The notes below the pieces were generated by a model. It saw only the letters and a program-made list of their open reading frames with translations. It ran no database searches and had not been told where the DNA came from. Positions 34,644 to 46,051 of a stretch of 64,000 bases of DNA are shown here, piece after piece. The translations under genes were made by a program, and so were the position numbers. Every line of letters begins with the position of its first letter. Position 1 is the stretch's first letter. The DNA comes from Schizosaccharomyces osmophilus. Its lineage: Eukaryota > Ascomycota > Schizosaccharomycetes > Schizosaccharomycetales > Schizosaccharomycetaceae. The stretch lies in NCBI RefSeq assembly GCF_027921745.1, contig NC_079238.1:930001-994000 (forward strand), in the 5' to 3' direction.

Positions 34644-36650
34644 CTAATTAAAACGAAGCTCACCTTGTCTAGGCAATAATGACTGCTGGAGGCGAGGGTA
34701 TGTTCCCGGAAAAACTTTCGGGAGCTTTGCTGAAACTCTGGGTAATCCATAATCAGTACCAATAGCAGGATTCATGATTTGAGAAGCATATGGATAAGCA
34801 GGCATTGTAAGCTTTCCGGTAGGAGCCTCACGGCGCAGCAGAGGGGAAACAGGGTTCAACAAGGAACCACCGCTAAGACTCGCAGACTTCGCCAAAGTAG
34901 GGTTCACTAAAGAGGACGTGTCTAAACCGGATGAACCAGACTTTGCGTTCTCATTACGAGGGGTTTGAAGAAGCAAGTTGGACTTACGGCTTGCTGCACC
35001 ATTGCTATTACCAAGTCCCGCTGTTGGGGCAGCAGCGGGTTGATAAGCTGAGTAAGCAGGTGTTGCATCAATAGAAGGAGGAACGCCATTCAAAAGACCA
35101 TTTGAGGGAGATAAAGTAAGCGAGCCAAAATCCCGAGTCAATCTTGAAGAAGCACTATCCAACGAAGGTGCAGTCATAGAAATACCACTCAAAGCAGGCG
35201 ATAAACTTTTGCTTGTCATTCCAACTTCTTCCATCAATCTGTAGTAAAGAGGGGTAGGTTGCACATGCAAATTATTAAGAACGCGCTTGATCACCATATG
35301 AAATTGAGTCAAGTATTCATGGCCGATTGATGGATAAGTAATGACTTTGTGAACAAAAGAGGGACCCACTGCCTGATCTTGCAATATATATGTAAGGACG
35401 CTATCATTTTCAGAGAAAAAGATATTCTTGAGCAAGAGATTCCGAGACTCGGGTTCCTGCTTGTTGTTGATTAACTTGAAAATGAGGGTAGAAGCAAGTT
35501 TGTGAGTGCACGTTGTATGTAAATGAGCTGCAAGGTGAATGGCTAAAAGACGATGTCTATTCTTAAAGAAAGAGTTGTCTAAAAGCCAAGTTAGGAGAAG
35601 CATGCCATTGGTATTAATGGCAAGTAAGTGAGAGTTGATAATGATAGCAGCAACAACAAGAGCTTGCTGCTCAAAAGTAGCATGCTCATTCTCCAAACAA
35701 GCACGAATAGCTCTAGCACCAAAGCGGCTTTGCCCAATTTCGCAACAATGCCTGGCCATGGTTTCGAAAAGAAAGCAGTTATTAGGGTATCTGAAATGCA
35801 AGCAGCATTGTGCCACATAATTGCCAAATTGATCGAAATATAGTAATGCAGCATAAGGGCGAAGATGTGCAACGATCAGCTCCATTTGAAAATCGGTAGA
35901 TGCGACATCAATGATCTTTTGCGCAGCCCATGTGCCGTTCTTGTGAATACCTATGGCAGCAAGGTATGGAGCGATACGCTCAAGCATAGCCTCCTTGACA
36001 GGATCAGAACAGTATTCGAAAAATTTTTGTATAACTGTGTTACCAAGATAATCACTTGATAGTTCAGCTACATCGTCTAGCATGCTAGTAGCAATAACTT
36101 CAATTTCCTCTTGTGTATAAAACCCACTGTCGATATTCTTTCGGATTTCACGAAGTTTTGACGCCTCGAATTGTCTCGACCGTAAAGTTTCAAGAGAAGG
36201 ACGAATTTCCGTAGCAACCTGACTTTTTTCAATGGCGCTGGCAATCATTGATTCAACCGTCTCTAAATTAATTTTCATTTCAAATTGCTTGGCAATTTCT
36301 AATAAATCAAGACGATTTTTTAAAAGAAAGTTAGCGGCTGCAGTGGAATGCGACCGGAGCACTGGCTCTTTGGGTTGAGCAAAAGAGACTGTCGAAGAAG
36401 CAGGACTGCTGTTCTCAAAGCTAGACGTTGGCCTAGCAAGGATAACTTGAATAGGACCATGATTCTCAAAAACAGCGCGATTATGTAAAGCATCCCTAGC
36501 AATTATTGCTGACCCCAAGGACTCATAGCTTACAATGGCCGAATTATCTGGCGACAGCATCCATACATCTTTTACTTTACCGTAGGACGAAAAAAGTGCA
36601 TGCATAGCACCACTAGAGGTCCCTACGGGTAATTTCGACACATACAGCAT
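34644..36650 (-). CDS. RRM plus PUF-repeat RNA-binding protein (Jsn1/Puf2-like)
   Basis: 668 aa from the ATG at 36650 ('MLYVSKLPVGTSSGAMHALF'). The frame extends 10 codons further without an ATG. Residues 1-70 form an RRM ('LYVSKL' RNP2-like). Residues about 170-480 hold PUF repeats ('LSSDYLGNTVIQKFFEYC', 'IGIHKNGTWAAQKIIDVA', 'YFDQFGNYVAQCCLHF'). The C-terminus is Ser/Pro/Asn-rich and disordered. RRM followed by PUF is the layout of budding yeast Jsn1/Puf1 and Puf2, which bind 3' UTRs of specific mRNAs. The S. pombe counterpart is recalled as SPBC56F2.08c. A perfect GACGCGTC lies about 180 bp upstream. Confidence 0.85.
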   Translation of the reverse strand: MLYVSKLPVGTSSGAMHALFSSYGKVKDVWMLSPDNSAIVSYESLGSAIIARDALHNRAVFENHGPIQVILARPTSSFENSSPASSTVSFAQPKEPVLRSHSTAAANFLLKNRLDLLEIAKQFEMKINLETVESMIASAIEKSQVATEIRPSLETLRSRQFEASKLREIRKNIDSGFYTQEEIEVIATSMLDDVAELSSDYLGNTVIQKFFEYCSDPVKEAMLERIAPYLAAIGIHKNGTWAAQKIIDVASTDFQMELIVAHLRPYAALLYFDQFGNYVAQCCLHFRYPNNCFLFETMARHCCEIGQSRFGARAIRACLENEHATFEQQALVVAAIIINSHLLAINTNGMLLLTWLLDNSFFKNRHRLLAIHLAAHLHTTCTHKLASTLIFKLINNKQEPESRNLLLKNIFFSENDSVLTYILQDQAVGPSFVHKVITYPSIGHEYLTQFHMVIKRVLNNLHVQPTPLYYRLMEEVGMTSKSLSPALSGISMTAPSLDSASSRLTRDFGSLTLSPSNGLLNGVPPSIDATPAYSAYQPAAAPTAGLGNSNGAASRKSNLLLQTPRNENAKSGSSGLDTSSLVNPTLAKSASLSGGSLLNPVSPLLRREAPTGKLTMPAYPYASQIMNPAIGTDYGLPRVSAKLPKVFPGTYPRLQQSLLPRQGELRFN

Positions 36651-37995
36651 TGTGGTTGTGCTGAAGAAAAAAATGCGCAAAAATCCTTGACAATATACAA
36701 AAATTCTCGTTTACCCTATAATGCTGTGCACTATTGTGGATAACGATCTCTAAGGTACCTACGGTAATTTCTGTAGGAAAGAGAACGGTTCGAGAAAAAA
36801 AGCGAAAAAAGCAAGGAATTGAAAAGATTGACGCGTCTCTAAGGTTTGTTGTCTAATAATTAATCTGTTCGACCTCCTTTTAAGCTTCTTTGTACGGTCC
36901 AAGAGAGCTAAAAAGCAAATCTCACAAGCTCGAGCTTTTTTAGCTGCTGAGCAGAGGTAAAAGAAAAGGAAGCTCTTCTTTTTTCAGTAATACAATGAAT
37001 TCGTTAAAAACCGCGCAAAAAACCTCTAAATGTTGTGTTTCCCCTCTGTTTCCCAGTATAGGTGGTGAACAACTGCGTACTCGTATATACACAAAATGGC
37101 AAACCAAACTGTTTTCTAAATGCTAGCAACTTGGCATATTCGGTATATAACTACCATATCCGTTAAATCGTTTAAAGACGTCTCCTTTGGCTGGCTTACA
37201 AAACAACAACGAAACAGAATTATAAGTTTATGTAGCATTAAAAAATGCAGGTTGTTTATGGCGTGAAGATGGTTTTATTCTATTCTATTAATTTAAAGAA
37301 CTTCTTGTTCAATCGTTCATAATGGAGTAAAGCTTCTGAAAAACACAAATGTCAAGGGACTATGGTTCATATCTATGAGTTAGGAACATCTTTCTCGAAA
37401 AAGATCCATGAATCGGTCAACTTTTTTTTTATTTTAATAAAATTTACTTAGTTTTTATTTTTTTGCCCAGTTCTACCGTTCAGGAAGAGACATTTCTGAA
37501 AACATATTTATATTCATATAGTCGACATATAGGAATATGCTTTGAATACACGGCACCAGAAGCATATACCCTTACAAATATCATGAACAAATATGAATGG
37601 AATAGAGTATCATGGAGGAGAATAAAACACTCAATTCTGTATATATATACTCAGAAGGAAGACTGTCGTATACTACTTTTCTACTCTTTCCATTCTTTCA
37701 TGTATACATACACATCGTTCTATACTGACGCATAGTACAACAAATTCGATCTAACATATGTATTTATTCAAAATAGTTTAAAGAAACAGCATCAACAAAA
37801 AAAAACCAAAAATTCCATAGAAACGCTCCGAGGTGTTTGAATATTACAGGACATTAGCAAACCCTCATTGACCAAAACTGTTTCGTAGAAAGTCTAAAAG
37901 AAACAACGAATCCAAGGTTAATGTTACTTGACAAAAAACAACACCAACAACAACTAAAAGCACCTCACAAAAAATAAAATCACTACAGAACAGAT
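36651..37995. other. 1.3-kb intergenic region, PUF-gene promoter and arg5 3' region
   Basis: Holds the PUF-gene promoter with an MCB-type motif, then AT-rich DNA. A 90-codon frame at 37463-37735 has no ATG and is not believed. Confidence 0.5.
36830..36837. promoter_or_regulatory. MCB-type motif (GACGCGTC)
   Basis: A palindrome matching the core of the MBF (Cdc10-Res) site, about 180 bp before the PUF-gene ATG. The match is exact; function is inferred. Confidence 0.45.
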
Positions 37996-39255
37996 TTAAG
38001 GCAAACGTGATTTCTGGTATTTAACCGCCTCTTGCATATAGTTATCAAAGAGGTAGTGGGTATCCATAGGACCACCACGAGCTTCAGGATGGAATTGAAC
38101 AGAAGAAATAGGGCGAGTAGTATGGGAAATACCTTCATTAGATTGGTCATTTAAATTAACCCATGTAGACTTCCAATCTGCAGGAAGGGATGCGATATCA
38201 ACGGCATAACCATGGTTTTGGGAAGTAATGTGGCAGTTACCACTAGCAATATCGAAAGCAGGAATGTTATGACCACGGTTTCCGTACTTGAGCTTAATAG
38301 TCTTAGCACCAGCGGCCAATGCAAGGACTTGGTGACCCATGCAAATACCCATAATAGGTCCATTGTAGGTGTTCATTAATTGACGAAGATTGCTGACAGT
38401 CTTGGTAAGGTGAGTAGGGTCACCAGGGCCATTGGTTAAGAAAACACCATCGTAGTTGCTAGCAATGTTTTGGATAGGGTAATCATAGGGGAAAACGGTA
38501 ACACTAGCACCACGACTGACAAGGGAACGGAGAATGTTTTCCTTGACACCACAGTCAATAACGGCAACATTCAACATTCCGTCACCACCGCTAATGAAGA
38601 AAGGCTCACGAGTAGAAACTTGACTAACCAAATTGACGGCACTGGGATCAGCGAAAGCTTCATCGTCATTAGCATCGTATTCTTCACCGATGCTGATTTT
38701 AGCAAGACTACTACCTTGTTCACGCAAGAAAGTAACGATAGCACGGGTATCTACGCCAGAAATGGCAGCAACACCTTCACGGGCACACCATTCACCAAGA
38801 GATTCAACAGCAGTCCAGTGAGAGTACTTGGTAGCATAGTCGTTTACAACTACACCAGCACATTGAATGTGTGGAGATTCAAAGTGGCGAAGAAGACCGT
38901 GTTCATCACGCTTCGAACCACTTGGAACACCATAATTGCCAATCAATGGTTGAGTAAAGACCAAAATCTGTTGTTTGTAGGAAGGATCGGTCATAGATTC
39001 GACATATCCGACAGGAGAAGTGGTAAAGACAGCTTCACCAGAGATGTTACGGTTGGCACCAAAAGAAGTTCCATGGAAAATGGGACCGTTACGGATAGTA
39101 AGGGTAGCAATGTCGTTCGTAGTTTGTGGTGTAGGAAAGGGAGTTTGCTTGGGTAAAATACGTTCATAGTTGGTAACAGGAGGGAGCTTGGAATAGAAGC
39201 GTTGCCCACATCGGAGAGAAGTATTCAAAATAGAAGGCTTCAAATAACGAAACAT
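37996..39255 (-). CDS. arg5: Arginine-specific carbamoyl-phosphate synthase, small (glutaminase) subunit
   Basis: 419 aa from the ATG at 39255 ('[20 protein letters not shown]'), which gives a basic, Ser/Arg-rich mitochondrial presequence. The longer open frame upstream has no ATG. The N-terminal CPSase domain ('[21 protein letters not shown]') is followed by a class I glutamine amidotransferase domain. Its Cys nucleophile is in '[14 protein letters not shown]', and the His/Glu pair is in 'SVQFHPEA'. The enzyme releases ammonia from glutamine for carbamoyl phosphate made by the large subunit in the arginine pathway. Codon use is moderately biased toward optimal codons. No upstream ATG is present on this strand for about 285 bases, so no arginine attenuator peptide reading frame is visible there. 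Confidence 0.93.
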   Translation of the reverse strand: MFRYLKPSILNTSLRCGQRFYSKLPPVTNYERILPKQTPFPTPQTTNDIATLTIRNGPIFHGTSFGANRNISGEAVFTTSPVGYVESMTDPSYKQQILVFTQPLIGNYGVPSGSKRDEHGLLRHFESPHIQCAGVVVNDYATKYSHWTAVESLGEWCAREGVAAISGVDTRAIVTFLREQGSSLAKISIGEEYDANDDEAFADPSAVNLVSQVSTREPFFISGGDGMLNVAVIDCGVKENILRSLVSRGASVTVFPYDYPIQNIASNYDGVFLTNGPGDPTHLTKTVSNLRQLMNTYNGPIMGICMGHQVLALAAGAKTIKLKYGNRGHNIPAFDIASGNCHITSQNHGYAVDIASLPADWKSTWVNLNDQSNEGISHTTRPISSVQFHPEARGGPMDTHYLFDNYMQEAVKYQKSRLP

Positions 39256-40320
39256 TTTCGACAACAAAGGTTTCGTAACACCAGACGATACGGAGAGAAA
39301 ATAATTAAACAAAGTAATTCTAATAGACAAAAAAAAATCAAATAGTTTCCTTGATCCCTTTTTCTCCAACTTTCAAGCACCGCGTGTTGTGATAAAACGA
39401 AGCTGAAAGCTAAAGTATTCTTTATACGAGAAATATCCTCTATAAAAAAATGCGACTCCAAAAAATCAAGAATAGTCGCTAATTAAACGAAAGAAAAGCC
39501 TCAATCCCTATAATATCCAGAATTGACCTGTCAAGGGAAAATGGTGGTAGTAAAGGCGAAGTTTGTGATTGATGGTATATTTACATGTTGGCAAATACTG
39601 ATCTGCATGGCGATCTAACGATCCTAATTAGATTGCCAAGATAAAAATGCCTCCCATACAGAAACAATTTTTTTTTTAAATTAACGGTATTATATAGTAA
39701 TATAATTATAAGTATAGTTTAATAAAATCAGTATATAACTATCTGAGGCAATTCCCCTAGCAATCGGCTTCTTCATAGGCCAGCAGGTTTTACGAATGCC
39801 TTTTCTAGTTCTTAAAATTAGAATATGAACAAAAGAGAACTACACGGGAACTCATTATCAAGCTAGCTTCATTTCACGAGATCGAGTTTGAAGCAGCTGT
39901 TGGAAAAAATAAAATAAAATAAAATAAAGCATTTTTTATATGCAATGGTCATAACACTGATGATACAGTGTCAGCGATTACTTTTGTCCACTTGTAAAAC
40001 CAAGAACCAAGCGAACCTGTAATATATTATGTAAGGAACCAAGAAAACAAACATGAAAAACGAGAGACGATACATTTGCGGGGAAACCATGCAAGATAAT
40101 TAACTATAATAGATCTTTCTAAATCATTCTCTTGCGTAGTAGAAACGAAGAATTAGTAAAAGTGAGAGAGAAGGAGCGATTCTCATTCAGGGTTCTCAAA
40201 TTTTGGTTCTTTGGTACAACCTATTTCATTTCAATAAACACAATGCACCAAACGTACCACTAAGAAAAAGAGCAGTGCACGTTCACACAAAACCAGCAAC
40301 CATGAATGGATTGAAAATCA
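39256..40320. other. 1.07-kb intergenic region, arg5 promoter and alg5 3' region
   Basis: AT-rich; includes a run of AAAAT units at about 39905-39927. No gene or RNA recognised. Confidence 0.45.
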
Positions 40321-41325
40321 TTAGGCGGACTTTGGCTTTGGTTGTTGCCAAATGCCAAAGGAATAATTCAATCGGATGACTAGTAGATCGATGGCCATAC
40401 GAATACTATCTTTTAATAAAGTCATTTTGCTACCACCGACTTCATGCCAAGTAATGGGAATTTCGTAAATTGGCAATCGAAGAAAACGAGCAAGAGTTAA
40501 AACTTCAATGTCAAAAATCCAACCTTCAACATGCATTCGAGAATATATGTTTCGATACGCAAAGCGTGAAAACAATTTGAAGCCACATTGTGTATCGCCG
40601 ATTTCACGAACTCCCAGAACTTGCAACAGCTTGTGAAAAGAATGCATCAAAAAATTACGTATAAATGAACGCTTAACAACTGCTTCTGTGTTTACCATGT
40701 GAGCACGAGAGCCAATGACAACACCCCCAGTAGCATTTTTGGGCATGTGTTCAAATAGGAGTTCAATATCAGAAAACTTGGATGCACCATCAGCGTCTGC
40801 AAATATAGCATACTGTCCACGAGCATGAAGCATACCCCAAGTAACTGCACCTCCTTTTCCTCGATTTTTCTTCAAGGAACAAACACGGACATGATCTCCC
40901 AAATTAAGGGAACCAGAGAACTGTAACACTGAATCCACGGTTGAGTCCGTACTTTCATCATCAACTACAAGAACCTCCCATAGACGCTTTCCTCGATTCC
41001 CAAAAGTTCGATAGCGTTTCTCCAAATGATCTACCGTTTCTTTCAGCATATCAACTATTCTATCCGATTCATTGTATGCAGGGACAACCACAGTAAGTCG
41101 TATTTGCTCATCATCACAGTTCTTCTTCAATGTTTTGTATTCTTTACGACCATCCTCTATATATACACAGCGATTCTCACCCTCGATTTGCTTTCTTGGG
41201 GAATGTGATCGAGTTAAATAGGTGTAAATCTAACACATATGTTAACAAATTATAACTGAAATCAACAAAGAGAAAGCTGAGATGGAAGTCCACTGGATAT
41301 TTTTAAGGACTTCGTAAGCAATCAT
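40321..41325 (-). CDS. alg5: Dolichyl-phosphate beta-glucosyltransferase Alg5, probably 2 exons
   Basis: The main exon 41229-40321 encodes a GT2 domain: '[14 protein letters not shown]', '[12 protein letters not shown]', '[13 protein letters not shown]' (DxD-type), '[14 protein letters not shown]', 'DTQCGFKLF' and '[14 protein letters not shown]', all diagnostic of Alg5. It moves glucose from UDP-glucose to dolichyl phosphate on the ER membrane, for N-glycan assembly. The family has an N-terminal membrane anchor. The anchor is visible upstream in the same frame, starting at the ATG at 41325 ('[18 protein letters not shown]'), but two stop codons lie between. They vanish if 41256-41230 is a 27-nt intron (donor GTTATA, branch TTAAC, acceptor TTAG), which yields about 325 aa, near the S. 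pombe length. The donor is weak, so the exon 1 boundary is uncertain; the rest is secure. Confidence 0.85.
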
Positions 41326-42180
41326 TTTCACGCATTATACGCAAAAGCTTTCAATATACTGTATTAAATCTTACAAAAATTCCAAAAATGAGCCCCAAAA
41401 GACAAGAACTGAGCGCAATTGAAATAAACATGTTGGTGGGACCTTCTTTAAAGAAGGGCTTTGATATTTTAAAAGAAAGCATTAATGACACCCATGTACA
41501 AACTAATAAATATTATAAACGTATAAGGAATGCTTGAAAATGACACCACTGTTGGTACAGCATGCACTTTCTAGGAAGGGTGTTTGGTTCTGGAGAAGTA
41601 AGTCGTTATGTCATGATTTTGGGCATTTCATTCTTCATCAACGATCCATTTAGATACATTAAAATGGAAACATATAATCAAAATTAGCTTTCTAATGATT
41701 CAATTAAAAGCATTACACGAGATGCTTATAAGTATAATATTGTATAGTACTAACGAGGTTTATTATGAGGCAATCAATATAAACTGAGTCCATTACATTC
41801 TCACTTTTACCATAAACTACTAAAGAGTAGAATTGCGCATTCTGTGATTTAGGATACTTTAAGTGAAGTATTGGCAAGATAGTTTCTTATTGCCAATTGA
41901 TCTAAAAAACCTAAAATTATATTGCCTCCTAGTAGACGCACATTTTGGTTTTTTTTCGTAAGAACATCAGATACGTTTTTACGATTTTTTGTTTTTTCCC
42001 ATTTCTTTTTTATCGACTTTAGTTTTTTTTCTTTTTATCCTCTACTCTAAAAGGGAAAGGTATTAAAAAGGATAAAAAAATTCTAGATAAAAATTTGATT
42101 GGGAACTCTGATAGTAGAGCAAAAAACCTCTGTTTAAACATATTTAAGGCTTTCGATTCTTGCTGTGTCTATAGAAGTTC
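41326..42180. other. Divergent promoter region alg5 / met6
   Basis: An 855-bp spacer, AT-rich, with long T runs at 41950-42060 just before met6. No gene seen. Confidence 0.5.
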
Positions 42181-43638
42181 ATGATGGACTCTCGATCGTT
42201 AGTTGACTCCATTTATTTTGTGGATTCCACTCACCCATCTCAACAAGAAAACAAATTTATTGGTTTCATTCCAGATCAAAGGATTGCAATAGTTCCAGAG
42301 TTTACCTTAGAGTGTGGAGAAGTTTTATACGATGTACCTGTGGCTTTCAAAACATGGGGAGCATTGAATAAAGACAGGAACAATTGCCTTCTTCTCTGTC
42401 ATGCTCTCAGTGGCTCTGCTGACGCAGCAGATTGGTGGGGTCCTATGCTTGGCCCAGGCCGTGCTTTTGACCCTACCCACTTCTTCATCGTCTGTCTCAA
42501 TTCTCTAGGAAGTCCTTACGGAAGTGCTTCTCCAGTCACCTGGAATTCTGAAACCAAGTCAATTTATGGCCCCGAATTTCCTTTGACAACCGTCCGCGAT
42601 GACGTTGCTCTCCATAAGCTGGTATTGCAGCGTCTTGGCATTGAGCAAGTTGCCATGGCGGTTGGTGGGTCTATGGGGGGTATGCTAGTTTTGGAATGGG
42701 CCTTTGATACCAACTATGTTCGCTCTATTGTTCCTATTTCAACGTCATTGAGACATTCAGCTTGGTGTATTAGCTGGTCAGAAGCTCAACGCCAAAGTAT
42801 TTATTCTGATCCGAAATTTAATGACGGATTTTATGATTTGGATGACCAGCCATTGAGTGGCCTAGGTGCTGCGCGTATGTCTGCGTTGCTAACCTATCGT
42901 TCAAAGTGTTCGTTTGAACGTCGTTTCGCTCGTAAGTTACCAGACTGTAATCGTCATCCTTATCCTGATCGTGTCCCTACTCCGATGACTCCTGGAGATG
43001 CTAACTGGGTTGTTCACAACGAGGGTAATTGTAATCGTCGTGAGCGTCCATCTAAATCTGGGGGATCTTCCCCTGAATCATTGAATAACGGAGTTTATAA
43101 GGTGCCTTCTACTCCATCGTTGTCTCAGAGTACAGAAAGTGTTTCAGGTACGCAAAGTCCTTCATTGCGTCGTCCCGCGAACACCTACTTTTCTGCTCAA
43201 TCTTACCTGCGGTATCAAGCAAAGAAGTTTGTGGGTAGATTCGATGCCAATTGCTATATTGCGATTACAAAGAAGCTTGATACTCATGACGTTAGTCGGG
43301 ACCGTGGATCAGAAGATCCCATGGAAGTTATGAAACACCTTACGTTACCCGTTTTGGTGTTGGGAATTGAAAGCGATGGACTGTTCACTTATGATGAACA
43401 AGTAGAGATTGCTTCCTGTTTTCCGAATGGCAGTTTAGAAACAATCATTTCAGCCGAGGGCCACGATGGTTTTTTACTTGAGTTTACACAAGTCAACTCT
43501 TATATTCAAAAGTTTCAAGCAGAACATCTCGCTGACATTATGTCACAGAAAAACGCTTCAGCTGAGTTGGAAATGGAGTCTCTTAATGCCCAACGCGAAA
43601 GTGTTTTTGGTGAAATGGAAGATATTACTTCCTGGTAA
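42181..43638 (+). CDS. met6: Homoserine O-acetyltransferase Met6
   Basis: 485 aa (ATG at 42181; a second ATG follows directly). Alpha/beta-hydrolase fold of the MetX family: oxyanion and substrate region 'LLCHALSGSADAADWWGPML', nucleophile Ser near residue 164 in 'AVGGSMGGMLVLEW', a C-terminal Asp region 'VLVLGIESDGLFTYDEQ' and the catalytic His in 'SAEGHDGFLLEF'. A Ser/Pro-rich insertion of about 80 residues (around 255-335) interrupts the lid, as in other fungal MetX proteins. The enzyme acetylates L-homoserine with acetyl-CoA, the committed step toward methionine and cysteine. Downstream, ilv5 is in the same direction. Order and strand agree with the recalled S. pombe locus. Confidence 0.95.
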   Translation: MMDSRSLVDSIYFVDSTHPSQQENKFIGFIPDQRIAIVPEFTLECGEVLYDVPVAFKTWGALNKDRNNCLLLCHALSGSADAADWWGPMLGPGRAFDPTHFFIVCLNSLGSPYGSASPVTWNSETKSIYGPEFPLTTVRDDVALHKLVLQRLGIEQVAMAVGGSMGGMLVLEWAFDTNYVRSIVPISTSLRHSAWCISWSEAQRQSIYSDPKFNDGFYDLDDQPLSGLGAARMSALLTYRSKCSFERRFARKLPDCNRHPYPDRVPTPMTPGDANWVVHNEGNCNRRERPSKSGGSSPESLNNGVYKVPSTPSLSQSTESVSGTQSPSLRRPANTYFSAQSYLRYQAKKFVGRFDANCYIAITKKLDTHDVSRDRGSEDPMEVMKHLTLPVLVLGIESDGLFTYDEQVEIASCFPNGSLETIISAEGHDGFLLEFTQVNSYIQKFQAEHLADIMSQKNASAELEMESLNAQRESVFGEMEDITSW

Positions 43639-44836
43639 AAAATCAATATGGCCTACTAAAAACTTATGGCTGGAAAGTCGCAGTCGAAATTTATGACTTA
43701 TCTATTAGATGAGTTTCATCTGAGACAGTTTCGTCTATATACCATTGATATATATCATAAAAAAAGAAAAAGCAGAAAAAATAATTTAGAAAAAGATCAT
43801 GTTCTTAGTTTAGTCAACTGGGGGATTCAACTCCTCTTGAACATATGAACAATGATACAAAAAGTTTGTGTGATGATTTGCATGTTTATTTTATGACTAT
43901 TTTAATTATGATGTCGGTTTCACTATGAGGTATATTGTTATTCTCCGTTTTATTCGTTTTCTGCTGTTGTCTTGTTAATAATAGGAGGTATACCTCGATA
44001 TCTAAGCAAGGTTTCTAGCAATTATTGCACAAAGGTAATTCTCGAAAGAAGGATAATTGATTTTTTTTGTGATGACCTCGTTTCTGTTTTGAAGCTGGCT
44101 ACTCACCCCTCCAACATGGGGATTCATATACCAAAAATGTATAGCATTGATTGATTCGGATGAGTGTTTTCTTTCATTTTTTGTTTAGGTTGTTTAAAAA
44201 TAAAAAACTTGTCTGTTTCTTATATGGAACAGAAATGTTTCTATATTTTACCTTTTGTCTGAGAGTTTGGTTGAATGGTGTATTGCATCTTGACGATATT
44301 ATATGAAGATGTAGATGGTAGCCATGAACATTGTAAAGCGCTTCTTTAAAAATAATCATGTTATTAGACACATGCCTATAACAACGCTAGCGTTGTGTGC
44401 TGTGAGTATTCTTGTACAAGCAATCATGAAAGATAAAAGCCCATAATTGGTAATTTCAGTTGTGAATCATGAGAATCGAGTTTTGCAAGGAAAGAAAAGC
44501 AAGCAAACGAAACAACAGCGAGCTTCTTTAGCAATTCATTTCCCTAAACCGTCTCACACTTTGTAACATATAAAGAACGCTCATGCGCCCATTCATGAAC
44601 AGACGATCCGATACTACCGATCATCACAAGACCCTTTATATTACTTTACCTGTTTACGGTTAGCGCTTTGACGTTTTGTTTACATGAAGATAGCGCGAAA
44701 TATCGCGAGCTTGGTATCTGGGAAATCTGAGCTTCAGTTCTTATCATAAGAAATCGAAGCAGTCACGGTTCAACTACAACGTACAACAATAAATATAGAA
44801 TAAGCCCTACCAAATTGGAAAATCTTTTGGATCAAA
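43639..44836. other. 1.2-kb intergenic region met6 / ilv5
   Basis: AT-rich 3' region of met6, then the ilv5 promoter with a TATAAAG at about 44569-44575. The short frames here lack supporting features. Confidence 0.45.
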
Positions 44837-46051
44837 ATGTCTTTCCGTAACTCATCTAGAATGGCCATGAAGGCCCTCCGTACTATCGGAAGCCGTCGTC
44901 TGGCTACTCGCAACATCTCTGTTATGTCCCGTAACATTGCTGCCTCTACCACCCGTTTTGCACCTCGCATGACTGCCCCTATGGTTCAAACCCGTGGTAT
45001 GCGTGTTATGGATTTTGCTGGCACTAAGGAAAACGTCTGGGAGCGTAATGACTGGCCTCGTGAAAAATTGGTCGACTACTTCAAGAACGACACCCTTGCA
45101 ATCATCGGTTACGGTTCTCAAGGACACGGTCAAGGTTTGAACGCCCGTGACCAAGGCTTAAATGTTGTGGTTGGTGTTCGTAAGGATGGTGCTTCTTGGA
45201 AGCAAGCCATCGAGGACGGTTGGGTTCCTGGTAAGACTTTGTTCCCCGTCGAAGAAGCTATTTCCAAGGGTACTATCATCATGAACCTTTTGTCTGATGC
45301 CGCCCAAACGGAAACCTGGCCCAAGATTGCCCCTCACATCACCAAGGGCAAGACTTTGTACTTCTCTCACGGTTTCTCCGTCATCTTCAAGGACCAAACA
45401 AACATCCACCCTCCCAAGGATGTTGATGTTATCCTTGTCGCCCCCAAGGGATCTGGCCGTACCGTCCGTACCCTCTTCAAGGAAGGTCGTGGTATCAACT
45501 CTTCCTTCGCCGTTTACCAGGATGTCACTGGTAAGGCTCAAGAAAAGGCCATTGGTTTGGCCGTTGCCGTTGGTTCTGGCTTCATCTACCAAACTACCTT
45601 CAAGAAGGAAGTCGTTTCCGATTTGGTCGGTGAACGCGGTTGCCTTATGGGTGGTATCAACGGTCTCTTCTTGGCTCAATACCAAGTTTTGCGTGAACGT
45701 GGTCACTCTCCTGCCGAAGCCTTCAACGAGACCGTTGAAGAGGCTACCCAATCTCTTTACCCCTTGATTGGTAAGTACGGTCTTGACTACATGTTCGCTG
45801 CCTGCTCCACCACTGCTCGTCGTGGTGCCATCGACTGGACCAGCCGCTTCCGTGACGCCAACAAGCAGGTTCTTAACGATTTGTATGACAATGTCGAGAA
45901 CGGTAACGAAGCTAAGCGTTCTTTGGCTTACAACTCTGCTCCCAACTACCGTGAACTTTACGACAAGGAGCTTGAAGAAATCCGCAACTTGGAAATCTGG
46001 AGAGCTGGTGAGACCGTTCGTTCTCTCCGTCCTGAAGTCAACAAGCATTAA
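44837..46051 (+). CDS. ilv5: Acetohydroxyacid reductoisomerase Ilv5 (mitochondrial)
   Basis: 404 aa. Residues 1-60 form an Arg/Ser/Met-rich presequence ('MSFRNSSRMAMKALRTIGSR'). The Rossmann motif 'LAIIGYGSQGHGQGLNARD' starts near residue 91, and the KARI C-domain includes 'GERGCLMGGINGLFLAQY' and 'NETVEEATQSLYPLIGKYG'. The sequence is nearly identical to remembered S. pombe Ilv5. It makes 2,3-dihydroxy-isovalerate or -methylvalerate with NADPH in valine, leucine and isoleucine synthesis. Codon bias is extreme (GGT, GCC, AAG, CGT), a sign of high expression, and it generates long spurious frames in the other reading frames. Confidence 0.98.
   Translation: MSFRNSSRMAMKALRTIGSRRLATRNISVMSRNIAASTTRFAPRMTAPMVQTRGMRVMDFAGTKENVWERNDWPREKLVDYFKNDTLAIIGYGSQGHGQGLNARDQGLNVVVGVRKDGASWKQAIEDGWVPGKTLFPVEEAISKGTIIMNLLSDAAQTETWPKIAPHITKGKTLYFSHGFSVIFKDQTNIHPPKDVDVILVAPKGSGRTVRTLFKEGRGINSSFAVYQDVTGKAQEKAIGLAVAVGSGFIYQTTFKKEVVSDLVGERGCLMGGINGLFLAQYQVLRERGHSPAEAFNETVEEATQSLYPLIGKYGLDYMFAACSTTARRGAIDWTSRFRDANKQVLNDLYDNVENGNEAKRSLAYNSAPNYRELYDKELEEIRNLEIWRAGETVRSLRPEVNKH

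Noticed and set aside
37463-37735. 90-codon frame downstream of arg5
   Set aside because: No ATG at the start, AT-rich composition, no motif.
39256-39369. N-terminal extension of arg5
   Set aside because: Upstream in-frame codons exist but there is no ATG; the start at 39255 already gives a good mitochondrial presequence.
44060-44155. Possible C/D snoRNA (GTGATGA at about 44068)
   Set aside because: No matching box D at a sensible distance and no terminal stem.
44852-46048. Long antisense and alternative-frame ORFs over ilv5 (up to 296 codons)
   Set aside because: They arise from the extreme codon bias of ilv5; none has an independent signature.
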